A stretch of DNA of 64,000 nucleotides from Sclerotinia nivalis (lineage: Eukaryota; Ascomycota; Leotiomycetes; Helotiales; Sclerotiniaceae): contig JAPEIS010000006.1 of NCBI GenBank assembly GCA_029531795.1, positions 1,674,001 through 1,738,000 on the forward strand, given 5' to 3'. Below are positions 23,965 through 36,575 of this stretch, piece after piece; the stretch's first letter is position 1, and each line of letters starts with the position of its first letter. The notes under the pieces were generated by a model. That model saw only the letters and a list, made by a program, of their open reading frames with translations, was not told the origin of the DNA and did not search any database. A program made the position numbers and the translations under genes.

Positions 23965-25943
23965 ATAGCCTTGCTTGTTTCGAGGCTGCCGTCCTACAGT
24001 TAGGATATGTTGTTCAAGGAGACGAGCCTCTAGGAGAAATTATTCTTGAATAATGGTAACAATGACTAAGACGACGTGCCTAAATGCCTCTTTCTGATCC
24101 TACCACAACGCGGATAGAAACTTTGGGGATCGCAACTTTTACCTCATCGGGCGGTTTCTCGCTTTCATCGAATGATCGAATGATGTGGGCGTCGTTGACC
24201 GTAAAGAGATCCGAGTGGCACCAAATGGGGTTTCTGCGATACTTGCATATGTAGATTACTGGAGAAACTTTGGGAATTGCCGTAACTTTGAGGGGGCCAA
24301 TCATCGCTGGAGATATGGATAGTCAGACCTATAGGCTGTTTGCTGCTGTGTTATCGATTCAATGCAGCGTAGTTGCATCCACTCAGTTCATGGTAACGTA
24401 CCGGATCACTGCACTATGCCATTCCATATCTCGATCTCTAGCAGACCAAATGCATACTTGCAGGATCAAAAACCGTTCCAATTCGTCTTCCAATAGGAAT
24501 GAGCTCACAGCTCACATACTGCGGTGATACATGCGAAAGGAAATCACATACGTTCACCGCCTATCCACATTGGATCGAGGGGGCTGGGTGATACATAAAT
24601 GATAAAGCATACATGAACATACCCCGCAATCTTTATTGCTTTTTCTTCGCGAAAGTTCTTTTGTATTCCCCTTTCCTGTATGTTTGAAGCTCTACAGCAA
24701 AAGTATGCCCGTAGATAAGCTATGCCACAGATCTTGGGCCTTGTCTTTCCGGTAACATGTTATTGTTGCAGGATATGCATACTTTTCATTCGTCCGTACT
24801 TTTCCTACTGGAGGAATTAAATGAATATGGATGAAGACATGGAACGGAAGCTTCTGCTTGAAAGTGCCGAGTCGACTGATAAATGATCTAACGACATGAA
24901 CATCAATGCGGTCGGAGTAATTGATGGCACCGGATGTAACAACGATTGAAGCACACATTGGATTATTACCTGTCGTCATAGGTCAATTCCTAGATCATGC
25001 AAGTATAGGATAGGGTTAACAAGGTGCTCTGCATGTGTAGTTACATTTTTCGCACCCCTCCTTCGTGCAGCCTGAAAAGGTGGTTCTAGTGATGCGGCGG
25101 GCGGCTGGTGGTAATAGTCCAAACCGTTTGCATTAGCAGACTACCTAACTTGAACCAATTCCTGCTGCCTTGGCCTAATGTTTGGTAGTGAAGGAAAGTT
25201 TGAGCCGGTAGCAAATGATAATGCAGCCACAACGAACGATTTGCTCGCCTCCTCCTTTGCGAAAGAAAAAGTCTACGTCCAACAGTGGGCATCGAAATTC
25301 CATAAATGCAGTCTAGCGCCGAAACACCCAAAAGTCAACAATTTTGGAACCTATACAATTCTCTCAATCCTGTTGAGCCTGTTTGTGCGGGATTCTAACA
25401 TCCACTGTGGGTGACCGAAACACCCCTCTGCTAATTGAATCAGCATCGGCGTCCCCGGCATCTAGGGTTGCTTTTCTACTCCACATATCGGATTTGCAGG
25501 TAAAATCTCGGGACGATATCACGAACCCTTTCAAAGGGTTCGGCGATCATGACAACGATTCATGCCAGATACCATCGGCGAATTCAAATTCCATTGTAAA
25601 ATAATCAGTATAAAGTTGAAGCGATTTAGATTACCCAATTTAGCCAATGTATATTGACTATTTTTAGTAATTTTCTTCACGCCTATCGTGGCTTTTAGCT
25701 CTCCATTCAACAACTAGATACCCTTGTTGTTCAAGAAAGCGAAGACCAAACTTTATATCAAAAGCTTGGCCTTTTAGGGCTTTAAGATTTACCCTTTGTC
25801 CCCTGTTCGAACAGAAGTTTCCAACGTTGCTAGATCATTTACAGGGTCAGTGACACTGGTCCTTAAACACTTTCTTGCGACGGCTATTCAATGTAAATAC
25901 TTCGGCCCAACAGTGTGAATACTGGCATAGACTGGTTCCGGAT

Positions 25944-26767
25944 CTATACAACCACCATTGCGTTGTTTCGGTACTCCCCTTGATAGCTACCCATGACTTT
26001 CTTCCATTCAATGTACTCTGTTCTCACCGCATTTGCCCATAGCATCCTCAAATAGGAAATCGGGACTTCGGATGACCATGATGTACCAAGAGACAGAAAT
26101 GCAAGGAATTGTTTAACAGGGCACTCCGAGTCTAAGTTACATGAGGCAGTTGCATATGGAATTTTGAGCTCTTCAAGCTCCTGATTGGTCGTCGCAGGGT
26201 ATGAAAAGTATGCCAAAGAACTTCTCTAGGAATAACCATGTTTATTAGCCTCTTCAAATGGTCCCAAAATGTTGTCATTGATGCAGAAATCCATCCAAAG
26301 CAGGTTGAATTGAACACGGCAAAGTCAGGGTCCAGCGTTGTGGATTGGTTGTTGGAGCCGGATGACCTTCCTTAATTAGAGCTTTCTCCGGGAAGACCCA
26401 CCTCATATTCAAAGCTTTAAATCTTCATGATGCTTAATTATGGTGCTTCTTAAGTTCGCACTTACAATATTAATTTGTATTGGTTGAAGAACGAGCAAGT
26501 GTTTAAAAGATCTACTTCACTGCTAAAATGCTGCCCTACGAGATGAGACTTCATGAATGATCGGTCGAGCTTCTCCCCCGAGCTTAGATTTGACGTGCAT
26601 AAGATGTCAATCTTGCCCAAAACCCCCATTCCATCGCCAAAAATCCGCGTGGCAAACATGCTATGTCCTCGAAACTTTCCCATATTTCGTACAGAATTAA
26701 GCTTTGGTAGCATCCTGATCGTCGAGAAAAAGTGAAAGGTCATGGGACTTTGGTTCACAATTAGCAT
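25944..26767 (-). pseudogene. Possible decayed coding fragments
   Basis: Three minus-strand open fragments (26462-26767, 26132-26317, 25944-26216) lie in order, and the last two overlap in different frames. Their composition is protein-like in places (for example SECPVKQFLAFLSLGTSW, then VPISYLRMLWANAVRTEYIE). No consistent splice set joins them, and I cannot name a family. They may be remains of an inactivated gene or chance open frames. Confidence 0.2.
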
Positions 26768-27055
26768 TTAGAAATATCGACCATGTGGATTTCCATTCTA
26801 CCCGAGACAAACCAAGCCTCCACAATCGCCTCATTTATATCGGTAGCGTTGTGCTGTTGCCGTTGGCCCCATATAATAGAGAAAATAAACAAGGGATAAC
26901 AAGGCAAAATCGACGTCGGTAGTAAGTTTTGGGCTTTCTAAAAAGAGTGCTGTTCAGCAAACCAGCCGAGCACACTTCTGCACTGGGGGAAAGTGGAGGA
27001 GAGAGGAAAACTTTATATTAGCTATAGTCTCGGATACCCGGATTCTTCTCTATCA

Positions 27056-27700
27056 GATTAGAAACGATTAAAAGATATAATAATTTTCTAAAATAAAACA
27101 AATATATAATATTAATTTAAGAATAATAATATTCATAAAAATCGAAGTATTAGGTTTCAAATAAAAAATTTAATTTTTTCAAATTTTTTTTAATTAATTT
27201 GATTAATTAAAAATTGTTAATGATCTTATACTCAACTAGAAAACCTATGAATATAATAATGAATAATATAAACCACTCCACTAGGAAGCCGGCGAAAGGA
27301 ATCGAATCTAAATAGTATTATATTTCATATCGGGTAATACAACTATAATATAATTTTAAATTTTAAATTTCAAACTAATATTATTACTATTATTATTTAA
27401 TTAAATTATATACTTTTTAAAACTTATATTTCTTTTCCTTTTACTTTGATAATTTTATCAAATCGATTTTAATTATAAAAGAATCAGTTAATAGAGATCG
27501 ATAGAAATTGATTTTGATTATATTTTAAAAATACTATTTGTTAAGATTTGAAGAGTTCTCAATTACTTTTAGTATTATTACTACATTCTTCAATTCAATT
27601 AATAAGATTGATAAATCATTCGATATCACACATCAATTTTTTTTAGGATTCAGATCACACTCTAATGATCGTAAGTTTTATACTAAAAAGAGCGCTGGAC
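27056..27700. repeat. AT-rich island, probable RIP-degraded repeat remnant
   Basis: A sharply bounded stretch of about 650 bp that is far more AT-rich than its surroundings, dominated by runs such as TTAATTTAAG, AATTTTTTTTAATTAA and TATTATTACTATTATT. Such islands in ascomycete genomes are typical of transposon copies mutated by repeat-induced point mutation. No terminal repeats or intact transposon protein can be seen. A 65-codon open frame (27538-27735) straddles its right edge and has no recognisable family. An inserted mitochondrial fragment is the alternative. Confidence 0.55.
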
Positions 27701-30700
27701 CCTATAAACCTTTAGCCTGGGAGTCGAGGCAGTGATCTGATCATTGAGACCAGTATCTCAACCGAGTAGGCATTGATAAAAATCCCTATAGCATAGTACT
27801 TCGCATGCGTCCCAATCACATTTCCCCCAAGAGTCCCGAAAATACCGAAGGTAAATAAGCTATTATTCGAGAAGGACCGAGGATCTACGGGTGTGTATCA
27901 CTAAATGGCAAGATTGTAGAGTACCGCAGTAAAATAAAGCGATCGAAGCCATGCATCTAGAAAATATTTGGGAAGCAAGAGGCTACCCGATAGACTATAT
28001 TGGGGTTAGCCAAGTAAGATCGGACCTGATCTGACCAAAAAAGCCGATTATAAATATAGCTGCATGTACTATTGTATCAATAGATACATACGTACAGTGT
28101 CATTAGTGTATTTCCACGCTTAAGCTTGCGGTAGCTGTAGCTGTTGTCCGATTTTCATACAACGTAGTATCTCAATGTTGCATGCAAAACTTTCGTGTGT
28201 TCGCTTCTCTTCCACAGCACAGTACAGCACACCACGGCATACTCTAGTACCGCACAGAAAAGGCATCGGATCTTCTAGAAGAAAAATAATGTGTGCTAAA
28301 AATAGGTTATTGGGATTTTGAGCATATTTTCTTGCCTTCCACAGATACTACAGTCGTAATTGTACTCAACGACTAGTGTACAGATGCTATACTATTTACT
28401 CCATGTAGTAATCGCTCAGTAGGTTTCATGCACACTACTGGTGTTGGTTACGCGAGGATAGGATTTGGTGAAGGAGGCATCCGAAGTAATTTGTACAGTA
28501 TGATCAATATCCTTATCACAAGAAATAATCTGCATAGCATAATGGCAATAGAGACACCACTCAGGAGGACACAATTGGACTTTTGACTTCATCCTCAGAA
28601 TGCATGGATAATCAATCCCTCCCCTTTTAAAGCCGATAACCCTATATCCCAATTCATATCGATCCATATAAAGTGGCCAGGCGGTGAAGCCAAGACCCTA
28701 GTCCTTGGCGAGCACATTGTTAACCAATAATGTGAGTTAAAAAGGGGCTTTAGGGTTTATGACATTTTTTCAGAACAATGACGGTGATTTATAAGAGTAA
28801 ACGTAGGAGTTTGAAACCGTATACAGAGCAAAGATCAAAACGCGCAGGAGAGGGAGATATGGATGGGGGTCTATCCCTTCAGCTGCGGCCGCTAATTCAT
28901 TGGTTGGATCTAAACTCCTGTCAAGTGAGACAAACAGTGCTCAGAAGCTCAACGGTACCCGAGGTCATGCCTGATGTGCTCCGGCTAGTGGAAATTGGAA
29001 AGGAATACTGTAGAACAAGCTCTAGTTAAACATTTTAGGTCATTTAGAGGGCGATCATAGTGGGTTAACCCCCCGAAAACTCATCATGAAATTTTGTATG
29101 GTTGATGTTGATGTTGATGTCAGTTTTAGTTTTTCTTCTATGGAGTATATATTCGATGTGCAGAATATGGAATCGTGAATGTACAGCCCGATGGAGTGGT
29201 AACCCTGGAGATCGTACCTAGGAGATGACATGTCTGAATCATAGGGCAGAGTGAGATATCTTTTAATCGGGAGAGTTTCGCCCATTTGCTTATTTTGTTA
29301 TTTGGGTCACTTGACACTGATACATCCACCTACTTCGCATCGTTTCTCAAAGTAGCGATATAGGGAGTAATATATCCGAGTCCCATGGCAAGAACGGAAT
29401 AGAACATGAAAGGGGCATTTTAGACCTCGAGGTACAAGGACTTGATATTCAATAATGCCACCATGATGATTGTGAATGACATTCTTGTAGTTTTTGCACA
29501 GCCACCGGCAGTTTCAGTCGGCAGCCTGTCACCAGAAGCGACGCAACCCTACATTCAGGGCCTTTTTCAGCATTGCATCATGACAGGATAGTGATGCAAA
29601 AATGGACACGAGAAAACGTGTGACTAAAGTTGTAAAATTGAAACTAAGTTTTCTACATTTGGAAATGGAATGCTCGTCTATCTGCTTGCTTCAAATTTCA
29701 CCAGTGCGACACTGGTAAGATATCGATTTTTAAATCCGTCATGCTGCTCATGGTTTAGTGCGAGGCCGAGTCGTTCACCCGTGTTACCAGTATTGACGAA
29801 TGAGTATGTGCGAGGAACCTTTCTGGCCACATCCTTCCTTTGCAGAGTGGTGTTTGGGCTTGAGCGGCGGGCTAGCGTCGATGCGTCACAATGCCATAGC
29901 CGGCTTGGTTTGATTTGATTGTGCCCATAGCCTTTCAGAACAAGCTATTGAGAGTGAGTACAAGAAAGGCGATGGAAGGATGCGATGGGGTGGGATGGAT
30001 GGATGGGGGTTATGGATGATGTTCCCGAATAAGCAATGGGTAGATGGGATATCGACAGATATCAGGCCCTGCTCCACATTCATGCATTTGCATTGCAAAG
30101 TGAGCGCAGTGTAGCACAGTATAGCAACATCATATTATTATAGTCTGTCTGATCGAATGTCATCACATTTCGGTCTCGCTGCTACATGCCTTGCCGTTGA
30201 TTACCGCAAATTAATTGGAGGCTATAATGATGTATGGCATAATGAAAGATACGTTGGAAAAAGATTATAATAGTTGCCTCGGTCGAATGATTCAATTACC
30301 GCACTAGCGTTAGTTCTAGCTTCAATTGTTCAAAAACTTACATCGCGTAAATCTACTTTGTATATGCCGTTAGTGACAGGCAATAGTATATTGTACCAGT
30401 CAAAGCCAAAATACTACAATGCCATCATGTCGGTAGGCTAATTAAGATAATTAACCGTTCTCCAGCGCAATGCAACGAAATCTCCGTCATCAAAGAAAAA
30501 ATGGAGGCTGGAGCCCTATGCCCATAGTGGGTACTCGCCAACATCTACAGAGTACATCATGGAATCTTTTTTTCACTGATCAGGGATATTGATTCGTTCT
30601 GAAGGAGGGAGGTGATGGCCAACAATGTGGCACGCCAATCCTTTGTCCGGGTAAGAAACATAAGAAAATACGGCGGGTTTCCGTTGACTAATCGCATATC

Positions 30701-32380
30701 GACCACTAATACAATGCTATCCACAAACGGACAGTGTGAAATTGAAATTCATCCAATACTATGCCAGCTATCAAATCCAAATTGAATCATTTAGCTGTCA
30801 CGGACACATGGGAGTAAGTCAGTAGTATGTGGTAGGTATGTACGGGTGGATGCAAATGTATAGTTCATAAATATTCAGACTTATTTTTGGATCAAGATGC
30901 ATTGCGCCTTTCCACAGTACACACCACCATCCTTAATCCTTGCTATACCTTATTCCAAAGACCACATCAGAAGATCTACGCCGCTGAAAGCTGGTTCGTT
31001 GTTCAAGACAAGAAAGATGGGAACTTCTCTTCACTAACCTCATGCCGCACCGTAGCATCATATGTACTATCACGCAGAAATTGATATCAAAATTAGGTAA
31101 GTGGATGGATGACTTTGCTATTTGGCTAGCACATCCGCAACAGAATAGAGTTTTTTTTCTCTGGTTTCTCCGGAAAAGCTAGGTGGAACCATGAACGCGG
31201 TGAGTAGTTAGTTGTCTCTAGGTTTGGGTAGAGGAGGGTAAAGAAGGGTAGAGGTTAGACTTCCTCTGCTTTGACTAGAAATTTTCGGCGAGCAAACAAG
31301 AAAGAACGGTAACGATTGTTTTAGGATCAAAATAACGATTGGACTGACGGGACTCTGTGTTTAAGAGAAGCTTAAGGATGTAAGAAACAGTAAGAAACAG
31401 AAACATCAACTCTAGGAGGGAGTTAAACCGGAATAGGTTATTCTTATCCGAGATTTCTCCTTTCGTTTTGTCTATTTTTTTTTTCCTTACTTGTTTGCCC
31501 TGCCACTTTTCCAAGTGAAACCTAAATGGACATTTCTAATGTCCGAATCTTGTACACCTTGGTTTTGGACCCCTCTCTGAGCCTTGTGTGTGTGAGAACG
31601 AACCCTAGATATTTACGCCCATTGCTTCGGTACTGTATCATTAGTATAATTCAGGGAACTCTCGATCTTCAGCCTACTATTCACCTCTGGTTCGAAAATG
31701 TGGTGATAGTTTTAATACCTCACAGCACTGGTAAATCCGCAGTTAGTATGATGTTGCGGTCGTAGTAATAGTAGTAAATACTACCTTAAAATAATCTAAC
31801 CAACTATCAAAACACATGGATGATGATGATGATGATGATCAAGTTTTGGTCGTTCCTCCCCCAAAAACAGATCATTATTATTGGAATTAGTTACATTCTC
31901 GGCAACCTGGCTACCCTGCCCCCATTAACCTTTTTAAACATTTTACATCTATCTTTACTAAAAGAAACCTCTTCAATTTCTTGATAATATACAATATATA
32001 TGTATATATGCCTATTACTCTATAACTATACTTGTATTTGACTAATACTCGGCCAATCTAAGACCTCACATTGGCACAGACTCTTCCTCCTTGTGGCACC
32101 CAAGATCATTTGTTTGCCCTCCTTGGTATGAAAATAGAAATGATTGATGGTACAGCCAGTGGAATGGATGGACAATAATGATATAGCCAAGGTAGTAGAC
32201 TAAGGAGCCATCCTATGGCATGGCAAAATATGGCATGCAGTTTGCTAAGCAATGATCTAATGAAGATGTTACTAATGTCTGTTTACTGTGCCTTGGAACT
32301 ACTGCAGCTCTATAACCAGTTATTTCTCAGGTTTTTCTTACTGACCTACGGGATATACTAGTAATCGATCGATTTCAACT
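27701..32380. other. Gene-free region
   Basis: About 4.7 kb of ordinary base composition with no supported coding region. Open frames of 60-85 codons occur on both strands without family resemblance or plausible joining introns. A (GAT)7 run lies at 31819-31839, and a GTTGAT repeat near 29102-29120. No tRNA, rRNA or snRNA was recognised by eye. Confidence 0.5.
31819..31839. repeat. (GAT)n microsatellite
   Basis: Seven uninterrupted GAT units in noncoding DNA. Simple-sequence repeat with no assigned role. Confidence 0.9.
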
Positions 32381-33448
32381 CCACCTGACCTAAAGTTGCC
32401 CATTTCAATCCACCCCCCTCCCCCCCCCCCCGAAAAAAACTTCCATACGCTAATCATACAATTACCCTCTTGGTCTCTTACCCTTCCTACCTCCACCATA
32501 CCGTTCATCCACCCTGACCATACCCAAATCCAAGTCATCATCATCCTAGACACTCCGTACCACACTACCCTGCCCTACACATGCAGGCTTTCAAGCGCTC
32601 CGCATCCCGGGTACCTTGGCTGTGCTGAGCGCTATACCTATTTCGTCAATTCTGCCACACTTCCGGCACAGGACGCCTTTTGCTATTAGAATGCTGGCAT
32701 CGCCAGCCAAATCATGATTTTGATATTTCCCTTTCGCATTAGGATCATCCAGAAAACAAACACACTTCAGCCCTCACGTTCGCTGCAGCTTCTCCCTCCC
32801 ACATTCGCTTGTGCATCACCCTTAGGAAGCCCTCGTTGGCTCCTTCCATTCGCTTTTTGTGTCGTCCTCACTCAGCCCTAATTCTCTCAACCTAAAAGGC
32901 AAGCCTTCGGAGGAAATCCCTTTCGCAGCCTTGACTCACAGTATACCTTCGTTGAACAACTCAAACACACACAATCGCTACGCAATAACTACTCTTCGTG
33001 TGACGATTATATCAGGCCTGATTCTCTTTTGATCTCTCGGATTTTCAAAAGACATCCAGCTTATATGCTTATTTGCTGCTAAAGAGTCTGTCCAACCTCA
33101 CCTCGACATCAAAATACAGTTACGTTACGTTCAGCCGCTGCGCCTTCGACTCTTGCTATTTTGTCATTCAAGGGGATATTAATTCCGGCTGGCTCTTGCA
33201 GCCTTACCATTACACTCGCTTTCAGGACGGTGGGGCTTACATATATTCGGCAGCCTCGGAGACCTTTCAAACCTTCTCAAGTGCCTTCCCTTCTGTTGCC
33301 TCTCTCACGCAACATTTAAACATCTTGGCTTTCTATATATCTGATTGACCTTACTTTTTCTAAACCGTTTCGACGTTGGCTTTCACTCGTTCAAGCCTTC
33401 GTCGTCAATTCTTTACTCTTAACTTCTTTTACCAAAGCCCTATTAAAT
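32381..33448 (+). promoter_or_regulatory. Pyrimidine-rich leader/promoter of Zn2Cys6 gene
   Basis: About 1.1 kb immediately upstream of the Zn2Cys6 start is C/T-rich on the plus strand, beginning with a poly-C tract at 32411-32431. It contains upstream open frames, one of 91 codons (33073-33348). Length and composition suggest a long 5' leader, which in fungi often marks regulated transcription-factor genes. The transcription start cannot be placed. Confidence 0.5.
32411..32431. repeat. Poly-C tract
   Basis: A C-rich run interrupted only by single A and T bases, followed by an A7 run. It marks the left end of the pyrimidine-rich leader region of the Zn2Cys6 gene. Confidence 0.9.
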
Positions 33449-35607
33449 ATGGCCGGACCTGGAGGTGGACCCCCTCGTAGGAGGTAAGATATATATCACT
33501 CGCAACATATCTGTGAACAAATACTGAACTTGAAATAGTCATACCAAATCTCGAAAGGGTTGTGAAACCTGCAAACGTAGACACATTCGTTGCGATGAGA
33601 ACTTTCCTCAATGGTATGTCGTTGAAAGCACAGCCGTCTAGTGGCGCGAAGCTCCCATATTGACAATAAGTTAGTCGAAACTGTACGAAACATAATTGCC
33701 GCTGTCCATATATGGACATGCCAGTACAGGAGGAGCGAGCTGCAACCCCCGAGAAAGCAGACTTGTTATGGACCCCGGAAATCGAAGCAGATATCGAGCG
33801 TTGGCAACAGACCGGGAACTTCCCCTTCCCTGATCTGTATATCTATCCAGCTCCCAACCCTCAATATTTCACTTTCGAAGACCTCCGTCTCATTCATCAT
33901 GTTGCTTCCGTTTCCAGTGAGCTCAGCATCCATGATGCCGGCAATTTCACCATCTGGACTCGACAAATCCCACTGTAAGTTGACGTACCGTATAGAACGG
34001 AGGATGAACATTCTAACCAGGCCCTAGCTTGCTTAAGATTGGCTCGAGCTATCATTTCGTCATGTATGCTTTACTTGCATTGTCTGCCACTCATTTAGCT
34101 TGGTTGACAGACTGCCCCCTCACGGCAAATATGGCATACGTACATCGTGGTAATGCTCTCAAAGGCTTGCAAGATGCTATCGGAGAATTCTCGAGACAAA
34201 ATTCAGATGCAGTTTTGGGTGCTTCTCTCATCCTTTCCTGGCAAGCAATGGATTGGTAAGTCATCGATGAAGATATTTTGAAAATAACATGAAGCTAATC
34301 CTTACATAGGCGTGGTTGGACCCAGCTGATGCATGGGACTTCATCTGTATGACTTTATTATTTTAGGGTATTAAAAGTTAACATCAACTAACATCTCACA
34401 GGTCATTGACGCTATGCAACCGTGGAAAATGGAATCTCAATTCGGCGATTTTATTGCAGAGCAAAGTACGTTCCCAACCGCGCCGCCATCTCCAGCACCC
34501 GCCCAGAAAAAACTTAGTCAACCACGCAAGCAAGACTTGGACGCATTGCAGCGCGCCTACGCTCAACTTCAAAAGGTGGAAGTCCATCTAAAGAGTAATG
34601 GCGAAGACACCAAAGCTATCCAACAGCTCATGAGTTTTGTTCGAGGTGTCCGAAAGGTGTCTCCATCCCACACCGCCGCTCAGCGATTCGAAATGCTCAA
34701 CCCACTTCGAGCTTGGTTGTTTTGGCTACCAGTAATGTTTTTGCAGCAAACACGAGGATCTCCTTCAGCATTGGTTATACTTGCTCATTATTATACCATT
34801 GCTTTGGTCGTGGAACCTCTTTTTCCTGAAGTTGGAGCAGCATACTTCGGAAGTCTTTCTTTGGGCCCCATTGAGGAAATCGCTCGCCGATTGTTCTCGA
34901 TCAACGTTTCCCAAACTTCTGATTCCAATATGCAAACTCCTCTTCATCTCATGGAGTATCCCATTGATATGGTTTCGAAATTCCGAAGTCGCATGGGTTG
35001 GGTTCAGCCGGAACGTACGGCTTCATTCCCGACATTCTCACACAACAGCTATAGCATGGAGGACAATTTCAACACCATCTCTCCATATGGGAACCCGGCT
35101 TTCACCTACAGCCAAGAGCATATCATGACCATGCCTCCTGATCCAATCTCTGCTGCAGCCATTCCTCCATTAAGTCTCGATCCATACGCCAGTCACTACT
35201 TGGGAATTCCATCGCCTAGCGGGTTTGGGGGATATCATAGCCCGGCATCTTCGAATTTTGGGGAAGGTTCTATTGTCTACAGCGAACATGGGGAAGATTT
35301 TGCTCTTTATGAAGGGCAGGGCTCTGGCTCCAATTTCGGCGGGTTTGTGCTTCCGACCGTGTGGATATAGACCTCGAACGAAGGCGATTTAACATTTACG
35401 ACCAGGACCACAACACCATCTTTTCAATTTGAGCCCAGGTCTTCTGTGGACCCAATCAAATTTGAACCTCAATCTTCGCACCAGATGCAGCAACAAATGC
35501 AGCATATTCCTCAATATCATCCTTATACTTCTCATCCTCAACCTTTACCTCACTCTCCATTTGAAACTACTCCGGCGGATCCCAAGGGGAAAGGTCGCGA
35601 GCTTTAA
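33449..35607 (+). CDS. Zn2Cys6 transcription factor, sterol-uptake-regulator (Upc2)-like
   Basis: Predicted 605-residue binuclear-cluster factor. Seven exons: 33449-33483, 33539-33613, 33675-33974, 34028-34255, 34310-34346, 34402-35342 and 35406-35607. The cluster (residues 20-47, C-x2-C-x6-C-x6-C-x2-C-x6-C) forms only after two splices: GCETCKRRHIRCDENFPQ joins CRNCTKHNCRC. The region from about 70 to 330 (LRLIHHVASVSSELSI, YALLALSATHLAWLT, ALKGLQDAIGEFS) resembles the ligand/activation domain of Upc2-like factors. The C-terminal 220 residues are Pro/Ser/Gln-rich. The frame meets TAG at 35368-35370 but stays open for a further 78 codons. A 63-nt intron 35343-35405 (donor GTTTGT, AACATTTACGACCAG end) removes it. 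If that intron is retained, the product is 547 residues. Role in sterol control is inferred from family only. Confidence 0.85.
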
Positions 35608-36575
35608 TATCAAACTATCCTCATTTCCTTGTTCGAATTTGCGATTATGCGCACACTATTGACAGATTACGAGATCACTTTTACGGATCTCTTTAATTAT
35701 TGTTTTTAATACTACACAATCCTAACGACTCTCCTTTATATCCGACCAACGATTCACGAATTTAACGATTTTCTTTCGCTATGCATTCTTGTACGAATAC
35801 CAGCACCCACGATCCTTTATATACCACTACAGCATATTGCATTGGGCGGCGTTTTTTGACTGCGTTTGAAAAGGGGAGGAATTATTGAATGGGCTGAGCT
35901 TTATGGGCTCAATGGATAGCCATGGATGGCTACAAAAATCAGTGGGCGTTATAGTTAAGAATAGCGGCTATTTTGTGCAATGCGCATTGGAATGGATTTG
36001 GATTTGCAAACATCTGGGGTTGCAATGATAATGTGTCTAGATAATCTATCAGATAATCTACCAGGAAATCAGTCAATCGACCTATCAATCAATCAATTAA
36101 CCAATAAAATAAATAAACTACTGGCTTTTTCAAACTTTTGAGTGATAGTGATAAAGCAATGAATGATGCGTGATTTCTCTAAACATCTATCCTAACATCT
36201 ATCCTTACTTCTTCGACGACTTACTATGCAGTCAGCTTTCCGGAAAAAGTAAATTAGGATTTCCTTTATCCATGTATATCGAACCTTCAGTAACATGCAA
36301 ACCCAAAGATCTACAGCCTTAATGACGTGCATTCACTTATGAATCTCATGTCAACTCACAACCAACACCACATTCTGCCGTTCAAGGGAAGCTCACCGGA
36401 AGCAATACGGGGCTGGGCTGGGCTAGAGGCTGTCACGTGTGGAGGGGTTAGCGCCAAGACGTAATCCATCGTACCTGAAGCTTACCTAGTAGTTCAGAAG
36501 CTTGAGCTCCAAATATCTCAAATTCAAAACTCTTTCTCACTCACCACAAGCATTGTACATTAAACTACAGCAAAT
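35608..36575. promoter_or_regulatory. 3' region of Zn2Cys6 gene and UCH promoter
   Basis: 968 bp with no supported coding sequence. The right part should contain the UCH gene promoter, including a CACGTG E-box at 36434-36439 within GTCACGTGTGG, about 140 bp before the start codon. The left part holds the 3' end of the Zn2Cys6 transcript. Confidence 0.5.
36434..36439. promoter_or_regulatory. CACGTG E-box upstream of the UCH gene
   Basis: Palindromic CACGTG, the core site of bHLH factors such as Cbf1-type proteins, 137 bp upstream of the UCH start codon. Binding is not shown by sequence alone. Confidence 0.4.

Larger units (their letters stand above)
22901..27055. other. Gene-free region with scattered small frames
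   Basis: About 4 kb with many unrelated open frames of 60-100 codons on both strands and none that I recognise. It holds degenerate 28-nt direct repeats (23176-23260), a 13-bp-arm inverted repeat (23937-23964) and possible decayed coding fragments on the minus strand at 25944-26767. No RNA gene was recognised. Confidence 0.5.

Noticed and set aside
27290..27320. tRNA-like T-loop string within the AT island (GGAATCGAATCTA)
   Set aside because: I could not fold an acceptor stem, anticodon arm and D-arm around it.
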